DNA from: Clavelina lepadiformis
Lineage: Eukaryota; Chordata; Ascidiacea; Aplousobranchia; Clavelinidae
Assembly: GCF_947623445.1 (NCBI RefSeq)
Contig: NC_135242.1
Span: 3,968,001 to 4,032,000 of the forward strand
Direction of reading: 5' to 3'
DNA length: 64,000 nt
Each line of letters opens with the position of its first letter. Positions within the stretch are counted from its first letter, which is position 1. A program made the position numbers and the translations under genes. Of the stretch, positions 35,345-48,179 are shown piece after piece. The notes under the pieces are model-generated. The model saw nothing but the letters and a program-made list of their open reading frames with translations, had not been told where the DNA came from and made no database searches.

Positions 35345-38300
35345 TTCTTATTGTTAAGATTTCTCTTGCTTGTTTATTTTCTTTCGTAGCCTAAACCATT
35401 GGTCCTCTACTTTTCATGTTTTCTGTTGGTTACGAACGGAAGAAATGCTTTGCGGACTGTAGCGTAAAATATGTAATGCATTGTCTTGGCTACATCGAAA
35501 TTAATTGCATCGCTGCAGAATTCGTATGTGTTTATTTAATAAACTAGCTTCCGGGAATTAGCATACTGTGGCGAACGACGGATATAAACGTTACGACGCA
35601 TCCTCTGGATACGCTCCTAAAAGCGCAGGGTGCAAACTGAGAAGCGATGTCGAAAACGCGTAACGGGCATCGCCTATGGCCCCAGGAGAGAGAGAGGTCA
35701 CGACTCCGAAATGATTTGACTCCTGTAAAAGTTGCGTATTCTTCTCGACTGGCACTGCAAGTAAACCGACGTTGCCAGCAAAATGAGTAACGTTGATAAA
35801 AACTAATATTGAAGCAGTACCAGCCAAACTGAATGAACTTCTGCACAGATAAACTCGTTTATATAAGAAGCCTATATACACTGATTTAAGCTATTAATGG
35901 TAAATATAAAAAAGTTTGGAATGCGGAGTTTTTAAAAGGAAATACCCAAATGGCACGACTGCGTGGCATTAACCACCACAACAGCATAATTCAACAAACG
36001 CATTGATAGCTTAAAAATGATTCCTTGTTAAAAACTAAGCACATTCACAGTGACATCGCGCTTGCAGTGAAACCACCTAAAAAGTAAAGGAAGTTAAACA
36101 GAGAGATGTTTGTGCTGAGCTTCGTATGAGGCGGGTCAGACTGGAAATTTAGGCCCATGCAAACATTCAATGGGTTCGTCTTTGCAAAATACCGGTTTAT
36201 AAACGGCTTATCGCTAAATGTACTCATGATGTAGATATTAATCACAAAGCATTTTGCTTATTCAGAAGTTGAAATTGTATCGTATTGTTTATTTTTCTCC
36301 AGTATGAAAAATTATTTTTTATTTTCCCATTAATTTAATTGGCTTTTGACAATCCAATGTTTTCAATACATAAAAAATTAATGCGTTCTTCCATATGGGT
36401 TATGCTTGTTTAGCCGTATATTAATACCGCGCTGAAGGTCCCGCGTTGGCCGATGCAACTACACTGGGACTCACGCTTCTTGTCACCATATAAATATTTT
36501 TTTTGCGCAAACCTCGGGATTATTTTCCAAATTTTCATTGCAAATTTTTTTATCATTGAATTTGTTGTCATTCGCAAATTTGTGCGACCGTTTTGTCATC
36601 ACCTACAAGTTGGTGGCGTTTGGAAAGACAAACAGAACTTGTCAGAAGCCAGTCTGCAGCCAAAATGTTTTTTCGAGTGGGTCTGGCTCATTCATGAATG
36701 AAGGTGAGCTCTTTCTGGGTTACAATTAAAAAGAATGGCCGAATTAACCGCAATTAATTTATCAATAAATACAGGCATTTCTATCACACGACAATTGTTG
36801 CCGATTAGTCTGGATTTCTTGTTTTTAAATAAATTGATTCTGCCTAGTTTAGTAAATCTATACCGTTGTATAATTTTTACTTAGGGCGCAGTTTCATGAG
36901 CTGGTTATGACGGCTAATGTCACTAAAACACAAAAAGTTAGAACTAACGATTGATTTAGATCAGATAGTAAGTTATTTGAAAAACTTTGACAGATCAAAG
37001 CATTGTTTAATAACAACGGTAACCATTCTAAACAGAAAATATACCTAAAAGAAAGCGTAACATAATTAATTCAATCACAAAGAATAGCTTCTGTTTTGTT
37101 ACAAGTTTTAATCCTGTGCTTCCGCTCCGGGCTTACAATAATCTGGGCCGTGTTCGATCATACCCAGTTCAATAGGCGCTGCCATTAAAATGCCCTTTGG
37201 CAAGACATTTACCACGCGTGCTCCTGTTTAGTGGTCCTGATAACCAGGTCTAAATTTGGGTATATAATATAAAAAATCACCGAAAAACAAACAAAAGAGT
37301 GTATGTCCATCGGAACTTGCACTCAGTTAGCAGTGCTCTAGCGATGAGGAATCATCACCGGGTTTAAGTCGTTCAAAGACTTTCTACAGCCCTAAGATAG
37401 AGTTTAACATACCAATAAAATTTCATACTTAATACGCCAAATACATACAGAGGCAATAAATGATACGCATTTCTCTCAGCCCGTAGGTGTTTGTTCCAAG
37501 TATGCTGTAAGTAACATACAACACACGAATGCTTGCCTTGCAAGCTATTCAATCACACAATACCCCAGGCCTCATTTAGACTTATAGAGTAAATAGACCT
37601 ACCAGGCCCATCCTGTGTCCTGTGGTTGTGACGTACACGTTCCTTAATTGTCATAAAGGTCAAGCATCGTGATTTTGAATGCGTGGTTAAAATTACGAGC
37701 ACTTAGATAAAATAGCCACGTATTGACAATCTCAGGCACACGCAAGAATAAAATTTTGTTATGACCACCAAAACTTTATGTAATTGATAAAATAAAAACA
37801 AGATATAGGTTGGCACTCTAACTTTATTTCTACGTTTTCTACATTAATTTGCTATGTTATTGGTGTATGACATCGTGTATGCAATTTTACCTAACTTGTC
37901 ATGGTAATATAGCCTACATGTCGTTTTGCCCCAGTCAGTAAGATTCAATAGTTAATTAACGGCCTGGTAGCTAAAGAATTGGCCAGACCAGGTAAGGTCG
38001 CCGAGAGAAATAACTCCTGGGGCAACACACGTGTCATCCTCATTAAGTTTGCGTCATACGTGACTAACGAATTTCCCCAGGAGCAAAGTGCAGCGTCTAG
38101 CCCAGCAAGTAACAATCATGTCCATAGGTTTGCACCTGAAAAGGGTAACCATGTACGCATAGCTGCATTGTTTGCCATAAGGTGCCCAAAACCAAGTTAT
38201 GGTGTGTATGTACAAAAAATCATTCAAAACTTGTCGATTTTGCCCGCAGAAGTTCTTAGAGTTTCAAATTACATTTTATTTCAATTGACGTTGCCCGGTA

Positions 38301-39126
38301 GGAATTGAAAGTATTGTGTTGCTCCTGGCTTTTGGAAATGGTTTAAAGTCGTAAAAACTCTGAATTAACACAAATAAAAAGCAGTAACTGACAACGTCAC
38401 ATTGGAATGCATTTGTTCGACCAAAATAACGGGTGAGCAATGGCGTTAGTAAAACACACAATTTCTTCAGCTAAAGTACGCGGATTTCTACTTAAAAAGT
38501 GTCAATAAATAGTCAAATGAGAATATACAAGTTGAGAAAAGAACAGTAACGTCACGATACAACAAAAAAACAATATATCATAATATAGATCAATGTGGGA
38601 CAGATTGCCATTACGTTACGACTGAAATCTAAAGAAGTCTAATATGAAGTTGTTTCCCTGCCACACCACAGCCTTACTTGGGACTGAAACGATTTATTTG
38701 CCAGTTACAACAGCAGGTAGACATGAGTATGTAAATGCAATGGTAGTCGATGTAAACTATGCCGCGATAAAATAGGTTAGTTTAAAGCAAATTTAACAAT
38801 CAAAGGAACGAGCATGGTAAAACCAATACACCTAAGAAAAATAGAAGCACACGACAAAGTAATAGCAAATACTATAATGGGGGGATAACCTTGGGAATGC
38901 ACCCACCTATACTTGCACCCTTGACCATAACTTGTTGTGTGGTGACTCTTTTGGTTTTTCGGTTGATGTTGTCTTACAAAGCTGATTATGACTCATTATC
39001 AAAATAAAACTTTTTTCCAAGTGAGTACGCATTTAGTATTGAAATGGGTGTAATTTCACGCGGGTGTGATTCCAAAGAAACCATGATTAAGAGCTGCACA
39101 AATTTAACAATCGTCTGTATCCTTTC
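35345..39126. other. Intergenic region between CSNK2B and DENND1 (convergent)
   Basis: No exon could be supported. It contains copy B of repeat R2 and presumably the DENND1 3' untranslated region at its right end. A short segment at 37325-37385 resembles 52370-52430. Confidence 0.4.
35662..35780 (+). repeat. Dispersed repeat family R2, copy B
   Basis: It matches 30521-30630 in the same orientation. The surrounding 35540-35880 is more CG-rich than its neighbourhood, so the repeat unit may be longer than the matching part. Confidence 0.55.
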
Positions 39127-42100
39127 TCACAAGCCTTCCTTTGTTTTCCATGAACCCAATAAATCGGAAAAGAGTTCTTTGTCATTTGAAGGATTTTGAT
39201 TTAAAGAGTTGGTGCGGACAAGCTCACCATTGGCGACGAATTTTGAGGCGGCCGGCCTCTGCCAGACCGTGCCTGCACGTCGCAATGGAGCGGGTTTTCC
39301 GGGATTAGAGTAACTTCTTGGAATGTCAGAGTTTTTAAAATCCTGGCTTTGACTATACAAAAGATTAAGGTTCTTATTTACTACAGGGTTTGTTATTCGC
39401 CCCGCGGCTGGGAAAGAAGTGGATCTTGTTTGCGGGGAAGCATTTGGCGGGTTCTGTGGGTGAGCGACAGGAAAAGATAGCGTTTGAAGATCGTTGAAGT
39501 ACGAGGTTCTGTTGCTCACGCTGCCTGCTGTCTTCTGCAGCTCAACCTCACTCAATACGTTTGTGGATTTGGGCACAGCAGGACGAGCCGTTTTGAATGG
39601 ATTAAATTTCTCTGGTGATAATTTGTTTGGTCTAACATCATTTTCCGAACTAGAGGGATTGATATTTTGAGGTTCGAGGATAACAGAATCACGATCAATT
39701 GCGGTTGGTGGCGGTTTCACTTCATCGTCATCAAACGCCACCCACTTTTTGCTAGACCCTGATGAGATGGCCGTCATGGATGAGTTTGCCTCACAATCAA
39801 AGTCAAGTCCGAGCAAATCGTCACAAGTGGATGATGCAGATGCTCTGGCACTTTCCACCAAATCAGCCTAAAAACAATGACGTCAAGTAACAATCTATTT
39901 TATTGCTCACTAACTCTCAGGAGCGACTTTCACTGAATCTGCAGAACTGAAAACATGATCAGGATTTTGAAATCAAATAACACCACGTTTCCATAACAAG
40001 ATATGATTTTACAAGGTTGGAACACAGCACTACAAAATTTATGCCCCAATTCCCAACTTAGTAAAAAAAAACCTAACAGAAAAGCACCTTTTTTTCTAGT
40101 GTTGAAGTGATAGACAAATCCACAAGGGGGGTTGAAGGGAAAGAGTTATCCAGTGCGTTGTCAGGTGATGGGGTTAGATCATCCGACGAATACCCAGTGT
40201 TTGATTTGCCCTTCAACCGGAGGCTGGGGCGGGTGTGCACGTGTGCAGAACGTCTGATTTCCGATGATCGGTGAGGCCAGCTCTCACTAATAACAAATTT
40301 TATTGACACTGTTAACTTAATTCAAACTAAAACTATATTCATGAAATATAAAACTGTGTAAGAAACTCAAATGTCAGAGTTTGATATTTTATGTATAAAT
40401 TTAATATTAAATAACATACAGCCTAATACTTTTGAAATACAGTTCAATATATTTCAGAAGATCTTGCACCTGTTTTCTTCCAATGAAGAAAGATGCGGAG
40501 ATTTATTGGGACTGGTTGCACCGTTGCCTACAAAATAGCACTTGTAACAAAAAATCACACACAACACAAATCAAGTGAAATGCAAAATATAAAATACCTA
40601 CCGAGCTCTAACAGAAGATCAGGTTCTATTGGACTTGGGCTGCTAGGAGAAGTTAAGGAATTCTAAAAAATCAACATAATGTTAAGTTACTGTACTAGAG
40701 CTGTTTCCTGTGGCAATCCTGCCTAGCAAGTAATCTTGCAGCATATTTAAAAATTAAAAAAGTGGCAAGAATTGTTCGCACATTTCTTGTTATGTTGTCC
40801 ATGGCAACTTGGAAGTCATCCATGAGATTAACATCCACTCTATTGTACAGATCCGAAAGAGTCCGTTCTCGCTCCTCCTCTTGGACGGAGCTCAAAACAG
40901 AGATGGATTTAGGCCGAGTTTCGTTGTTGTCAACGTTGTCATCGTCGCTTAAATCCAAAGAGTTATAGTGCCGAGTGGTCCTGAATCAACCAATTTAAGT
41001 TTTTAAAAAGATTAATATTACGGATAATATTGTAGGTCGGCATTAAAACGGATGAGCGATGAAAAATGTTGAACAATTACAATTAAAGTTAAATAGTTGT
41101 CATGATATTGACGATCACTATAAAATATTGATACTGGTTAACTCATCTAACAAGAACAATATATTCCAATCAACAATTCTTCGACAGTAACATTATACAT
41201 GAACCAAGTGTGCCATGCAAACACATCCAAAGCAAGAATGAAACAAAAGCAGTTATTGACCACCATTTTAACAGCATTATTTAATTATTAATTAAACACA
41301 TAACATCAAAGAATGACAATTCGAATTAAGATGATAAACAGATAGAATTGCGTTGGTTAGCAATTTCCATACGACAGAAAAAATATGTAACAGAGTATGC
41401 AAATTTTTGTTAAATCTGATTTTTCATTCATAGCCTACAAGAATGAAGTATGCTGCAAAAACTTGTGTAGACATTGCACATACACATTTGCCATAGGTTA
41501 TTTTGTAATCTTTAAGTCACAAGTAAATTTTCTATGCAAATTCTATCATTTATATTTTAAAGTAAAATAAGAAACAGGATATAGTTTGGAACTCTTAAGG
41601 TTAACTTCATATTTTTCGACACAAGCTTTCGCAAGCATAAGCTTGCTTCTTCAGGGGTACTGTGAAAATGTTATAATTTATGTTTTAGTAGAAGTATTTT
41701 ATTTTGAAGATGTTTTTCATCCAATTTGCATCATTGTCTGTACAGTATTTTTTTGCATAAGGAGACCCAAAAGATGTTTTCATCAACGTGAATGGTGCAT
41801 ACAACATGCCATGCAGTATAAATTTTACGCATATAGGTAACGCAATAAAATAACTTTTCGAATATAACAAGTGGTCACCATGAATCTAAATTTAAATAAG
41901 TTTTCCATTAGCCAAAATCATATGTTGGCTGAAAACTAGGTAGCAGACTAAGCATCAGCGTTTCATGCAAATATCTGTTTTGCTCAATGCAAAAAGAAAC
42001 TTCTAAATGAAAAATTAAAATCATCAACTGAAAGTGCTGGGAAAAAAGGAAACCATAAAAAAATAATCACCACATTCAAAGCGGTTCTCAGTATTACCGT

Positions 42101-45100
42101 TTATGGGTGTTTTTGAAGGATTTGTTTTGCAAGTTACGAGGTCGATTCGAAAACTGCGGCGGAGGGGGGCGTGGTGGTTTGGGCCGTTGAACTCTATATC
42201 AGTTGCAATATTGTTACAAGTGCTTTAATTTCACCTTAATTGGCTCACGTCACCAAAATATGATTAACAATAAATAAACACCATGATGTGAACAGTCTGT
42301 GAAAGTTTAAATCATGAAATGCAAACATCAGAATGTTTGATTTTGATCAAAAGGCAAGCATGGAGATCAAAGTGCTGCATTGAAAAATGTGCACAACGTG
42401 GAATAAAAAAGTTGTGAAACTGAAAAATTTAGTGAACATCTTTTCAGAAATCAAGTCACGTTAAATAGTGAGATAATGGTGGATTTCTGGACCACATGAA
42501 GACTGTTTGCTGATGCATTAAAAACTACCAAAGCATTTAAGCTCCATACCAAGTGAGACTGTGATGAAAACATCAATCTGAATTAGTCATGGTTAAACAA
42601 TCACAAGTAATAGACAAAAAAATAACTAATGACTGTATATCAAGCAACGTACAGTAGTAAGGCCATGACAGCAATGAGTGTAATAAAAGTTCAACAAAGA
42701 CAACAGTTCCAAGTCTAGTATACTTTCCTTCAGTGAATAAAATATGGCACAAACAAAAGTTTCTTCTCGCAAACATGTTAACTAACTAATTGCTACCAAA
42801 ACAGCAAGTTTTAGCGACTCACAATTATACAAACACTTTATTGGACAAATTTCACACAAGAAACAGAATGCTTTATGCTTACTTCTGTTCATCAGCAGTG
42901 CTTGGACTGATTGAAGGTGGTCGAGCTGGTCTCATCTGCAAGTTTGATAAAGACAAAAAGACATCATATTGAGTGAGATTTGAACTTGCTTCAATGTTTC
43001 CTTATACTATATTTATTTCTTGCATAAAAAGGTGTTATTTGATTAGCAACAAATGCAAATGACAGTTGTCAATAAATGATGACAACAGCGCGTAATTTCG
43101 ACGCTCAGCCACTTAATGTGAACATGGTAGTTTAGAATTACAATAATGGCATGTCAATATTTGTCAAAGACATGAAAACTAAAAAACAAAGACAAGCTGC
43201 CTGCGCATGTTTCAGATTTGCCTACAATGGAAAGACAAATAGAAAGCAAAGTGCCTCGGGAATTCTGCTCTCAGCAAACACACGCACATACCCTGTGTGT
43301 TGTTTCGTCCAAACTCTTCTTTCTTAAAGAAGGAGAAGAGTGTTGTTGTTGTTGCTGCTGCTGCTGCTTCATTGCATCCCTGAAGTTCTGACGTGCAAAT
43401 TTCATGTTGTCTTTAGCCTTGACAGGAACAAATTTTCAATCAAGTTTAAAACAAAAATAATCCTTGAAGATTTGGCAGCCAATTACTATTGTAAAAATTT
43501 ACAACATTTTTTTATCAACGCTACAATTTGATTGTTAAACCATAGGCTTCATAATTTTATTATATTTCCATTGTTTTCATAACATTGAACACTGAAGGGA
43601 AAGTTTGTGCAGTCAACATACAAGTTCACAAGCTATAAGCAATTTTTGAAAATTATTAAGGAGGAAGTATGAAGTGGTTGTGGGTGGTATTATAAACCAT
43701 AGCCAGACTGAAGGATAAAATACAACCTCTACTATGTTACAAGCACTTTCACGTGACTCCCACAAGGTTATATAAAATAAGAGATCACTATACATGCAAA
43801 TACGATGATAAATAATTAGCAAGCGTTTAGGTTATGGGTTTCATGTATTAGACATGTTTTTTTTAAAATACCTTTCGTTTGAATTGTGTGATGAATATAT
43901 TTCCACCTTTCTGCAAATTTAAAAAAAGTAGTAAAGCACTGTTAAGCTGCTGATGAAACAGAAATACTGCAAAGTTGACAATTGACTTGGCTAATCGGCT
44001 CCACCGATCAGCAACAAGTACTAAGCCAGTAAAAAGGCAAAGGTAGTAGTAGGCAAGTGAGAAGATAAACTCTAATTCTGACTTAGCCAGCTAACCTTTG
44101 CAGCAGAAAGCCATTCTTTGTATGGGTCTTTTTCATGGCTGATTGCATCTAACATATTTACTTCATTCTCAAATGAATCCCGAAATCCGACCCCAGCATT
44201 TAGCATGTCTAACCTCCCATCAACGAACTGCTTAAACGTCTGCATTTGTACCAAATCATGAGCAAATTCCTTTTCGGTGTTTGATCTAAAGATAAATCTC
44301 ATCTAAGAGTGCATTTTTTGAAAAATACAAGTAAGCTTCATTAAATTATGTCTGTTGTGTAGAAGCCGTGTACGCTTAGTCTATTTACAGTGTATGTTAT
44401 TCAAGAAAATTTCTTGGAATATCTATTTTATTTACTGCATTTACTAAACTATCTCATAGAAATTTATAAGCAATATAGCAACAAACCTGAAATGTTCAAT
44501 GAAGAGGCCTTCGTCAAACAGGATTGGCTCACCGGGCTTAAACTTTAAACCATTACGATATCCACCTATTAGTCTGGCTTGTGTGCGAAGAAATGCCATT
44601 GACAAATTCGTACCAATGGCAATGGTTTGCTTCTTCAACAGCGACTTGAGAAAAGACATCTGTGAAGAAAATTATGATTCCTTTCCTTACAAGGAACACA
44701 ATGCCTGTTGACTCAGATCGTTGTAACACTTTAAACACAGACTGTATTGTTCGCTGCAGAAAAATTGCCACTAACAGCATCGTTTGGAATCCTTTCCATG
44801 TCATTGTGAATACTTTCTATTTCCTCCTTATCAATGTCAGCAACAATAACATCATCATCCATAGAAATCATGCCACGGACTTTTTCAATCAGAGAGGAAT
44901 GAACTCCGATCAAGTAAGGCATAGGAGCTCTGTAGCGAAAACTCCAAACTTCAGTAACAAGCATATAGCCAGTAGTTTACAACATCGTTTTAACGTGAAA
45001 GAAAATTTTAATAAAAATTTGCTACTTACAAACAATAGTCCAGAAGATGGGGTGGCATAACTGGAATGTAAATATGCTGCCAATGCAATGGACGTAACAG

Positions 45101-48100
45101 GGCCTCCGCACTGTGAATGCAAGACGTCAGCTGCAAATAAATATTGACATCCATCAATTAAGCTAGTCTTTGTCAACTAGAACTGAGAATTAAGCCAACT
45201 TCCTTTAGCTGTTAGCAGATGGTTACTAGCCATAATCGTTAAGGTCCATTCACAATTTACAATTGTCAAGTTAATCGACATGCACAACAATATTTATTCT
45301 CAGCGATGAAAGCTGTTGCTTTAGCAATGTATATTATGAAAGATTCCAAAGTTTATCGAGAAAATAAAAAAAATCCAAGCAACAAAATGATAACAGAGCA
45401 GCAAATTTTACTGGGTTGTTAGATTACAACAAATTTTGCCCTATGTGATATTTTCTGCTAACAACTATCAAATTCCTTAAATGCTCAAAGATTGAGCCAC
45501 TAGGTGATTTTCATTCGAAAAAATTTTTCCAGCCCTATTATCAACATGTTTTTGGTAGATGCTGAACTCTGAGTAACAATGTATGTAGGTGGGCAGATCA
45601 ATCAAAGTAAATGAATAGAAAATGTCGTTGCTTCCGTTTATTATGTATTGGTTACATAGTAGGTAACCAGTTAATTATTAAAATAAAATTGAGTTGCACT
45701 GTTACAATTAACACTCATACAATGTATAACCTGCACTATGAAGCTATGCAGTAGTTATTGCTACAATCATTGTGCATAGAAACGACATGGCCAAGTCTCT
45801 GACACTCACAATGCTCAAACTCTTTGAGGTAAAAAGAATTCTTCTTTCAAGCATAATGTTGGCAAAAATATCCATCATAAAACCAATATTAACAGCGGCA
45901 TAATATTCAGAAACGTTTCTCTAAAAACAAAAAGTTATGTGTTTATACGCAAGTACAAGTAAGATATCCTGGTTGGTAAAACTACTTCACCTGGGAAGAC
46001 AGCAGTAATTAATAACACGTCAAATAAACTTAAGAGTGGTAAGTAAACCGGCTATATACATATAATGCCATTCAAACTGCAAGTGAGTTAGAATGAATAT
46101 ATACTCCAAATAACCTTCTACTGTTAACATGTCATAAAAATAGAGTCCACTTACATTTTCGGGAATGGACGGTAAACTATTTGTATCAGGGACTTGAAAG
46201 CTGAGAGTCTGTTAAAAATTACAGTTTCTTGTGAATAATAAGAGCATTGACGAGTATGTATATAAAATTTATACTTCATAATTAAACAAATTAAATTTTT
46301 AGTTCATAATCAAAAGCTGATAATTAGTAACTCAGAACAAAGGCAATTCAATTTATATGATTAAAACCTACACTGTTCACTTTGACAGTCTGATTTGAGT
46401 CAGGAACTGACTGTAAATAAAGATTTTCAAGCATAGCTTCAAGACCACCAGTCTGTGATGAAAGCTCATGAGCATAATTTAGAATTTTGCCAAAGATGTC
46501 AAACCAAGGCACAAAGCTGAAAGAAAGTAACAATAATAATTTGCACTAGTGTCGTACATGAACAAGTCGGCTAATGCAAAGAGCTGAGTTATTTGACAGT
46601 GAAAATGAAAATGTTTTCAGTAAGTGCTTGTAATAAATTGGATTTCCTACTTGTCACCACTTAGTTGGCTTAAAATACTGTACTTTAGTCAAAAAGTACT
46701 GTTACTGTATAGTTGTACTGTACTGTATAACAAATATCTACTGGTCATGCCATGTTTCTACCGTATTACCTAGTAGTCATGACATGACAGTCTAATCTAA
46801 TTCTATTGGTAAAAACTATCACTGTTTTAGCTCAAGGATATAACCAGATTTTCGTAAACAATTATTTGTAGATCTCTAGAACAACAAGTCTGCTTGCAAA
46901 ACACACCAACATAATTTATTTCAGAGCTAGGAGATATGTAGAGCAGTTCACCTGAGAACACAATAGCATTTGGTCCCATCATCAACCAGCTTGCAAAACC
47001 CAAATCGGTGCTTTCCCTCGATATCAGTGAGAATGAAAGTAAAGTGGTTTGCTCGTTCTTTGAATGTTGTTCTGTTGAAGACACAATACGATGTCATAGA
47101 ATTTTTATAGTTTGTGAAAAAGTTTCAAAAATTTCTAATAAGAATATAGGCATGTAACCTATGTTCAAAATACAAATGGGCAAGTCCATCACAAATCGTA
47201 AAACATGCATACAAATACATAGAAGGCCTTCATGAAAATGTACCTATGTGTGTATGAGACTGTAACATATTACTTACTGGCGTCTGGCGTCTGGCGATCT
47301 CAAAAATGGAAAGCAAAAGAACAGAGATTGTTGAAGTATTTCCTGCATGTTTAAAACAATCACATGACATAATGTGCGGCTATTAATGACATGAAGAAAT
47401 TTCATCAGACCTTAAGCAAATTTTACCAACCTCATCATTAAAGTCTGCTGGATACTTATAGTCTGGGACAAGATCTGCATAATCAAAAAAGTCAAAGGGA
47501 TAACCATAATGTTGGTGGAAAATTAATCAAATGAATACTTTGGAGTAAGTTCGACTTAATTCAAGCAAAACTGATCAACACAAAGATTCAAGAGACACTT
47601 CATTAATCTTTTCCGAAATCAACACTCTACGAAATGGCAAGTCTATGATTCAAAATTGTTTTTCAAAACTTCAAGCATATCATATAATGCAATGGCCAAT
47701 TCTATCTAGATATATATAACATGCTATGACATTATTGTTGGCATTATGTTGTCCAATTGTTGCCAAAAGATTTAAAGTTTGCTCAACCAGTACCAGTGAA
47801 CACATATTGTAACGATGATTGCATGAACACTGTCGCAGTTTAATTGAAAACTCAGTTGTTTTCTTAGTTATAACTGGCCTATACACAAACTTTAAATCAT
47901 AATTACAATAACATAATATCAAGGCTTAATCTTACTCATCCCACCTGACTCACGATCCACAGGTCTGGTTGCTACTAGGAAACAATCGAATATCCGTGAA
48001 ACATTTTCCCTGTACAAAGTAATAGTTAATGAACTGGTGAACTGTATCAGTAACGACACTGAGAACGTGCAAACAAAGGTGAACCAGGTTTATAAACACA

Positions 48101-48179
48101 AGGCATATATGTGCATAATTCTATTTTACCTTAAACGTGAACCTGAACTGTTTTCACATGTCTGTTTTTCTTTTGCCAT
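39127..48179 (-). CDS. DENND1: DENN domain-containing protein 1 (connecdenn), 21 exons, 950 aa
   Basis: Exons in transcript order: 48130-48179, 47936-48009, 47431-47474, 47278-47342, 46952-47071, 46372-46516, 46155-46208, 45810-45920, 45030-45130, 44776-44929, 44487-44659, 44096-44285, 43872-43910, 43292-43417, 42883-42935, 42098-42193, 40782-40980, 40602-40662, 40470-40527, 40088-40286, 39127-39867. All junctions are in phase (2853 nt). The DENN module (about residues 20-420) includes [55 protein letters not shown] and [15 protein letters not shown], all diagnostic of DENND1, a guanine exchange factor for Rab35 on clathrin-coated and endosomal membranes. The tail has a CAG/CAA-coded run of eight Gln, proline-rich PKPPRPPPP (SH3 ligand type), DDLLGLDFD, a WVAF motif of the WVxF class that binds the AP-2 alpha ear, NPF, and a terminal FSDLLGSW. 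The donor of exon 17 is the least certain. Which vertebrate paralogue it matches is open; a single pre-duplication gene is likely. Confidence 0.93.
41580..41690 (-). repeat. Structured dispersed repeat, copy 2, with hammerhead-like core
   Basis: Lies in a DENND1 intron, in the sense orientation of that gene. On the minus strand it reads CTGAAGA, an A, stem GCAAGC/GCTTGC with TTAT loop, GAAA, GCTT, GTGTC. Stem II is fully paired, better than in copy 1. The flanking helix I is weak here (ACCC against GTGT). It shares the 3' extension (AACCTTA, then CTATATC) with copy 1 at 2230-2345. Confidence 0.6.

Noticed and set aside
37979-38308. A 109-codon open frame on the plus strand
   Set aside because: It opens at TTG rather than ATG, shows no recognisable domain, and its codon use looks like non-coding sequence. 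No splice-consistent neighbours were found.
43345-43380. A pathogenic-type CAG expansion
   Set aside because: The run encodes only eight glutamines with mixed CAG/CAA codons inside a DENND1 exon, an ordinary length for a polyglutamine stretch.
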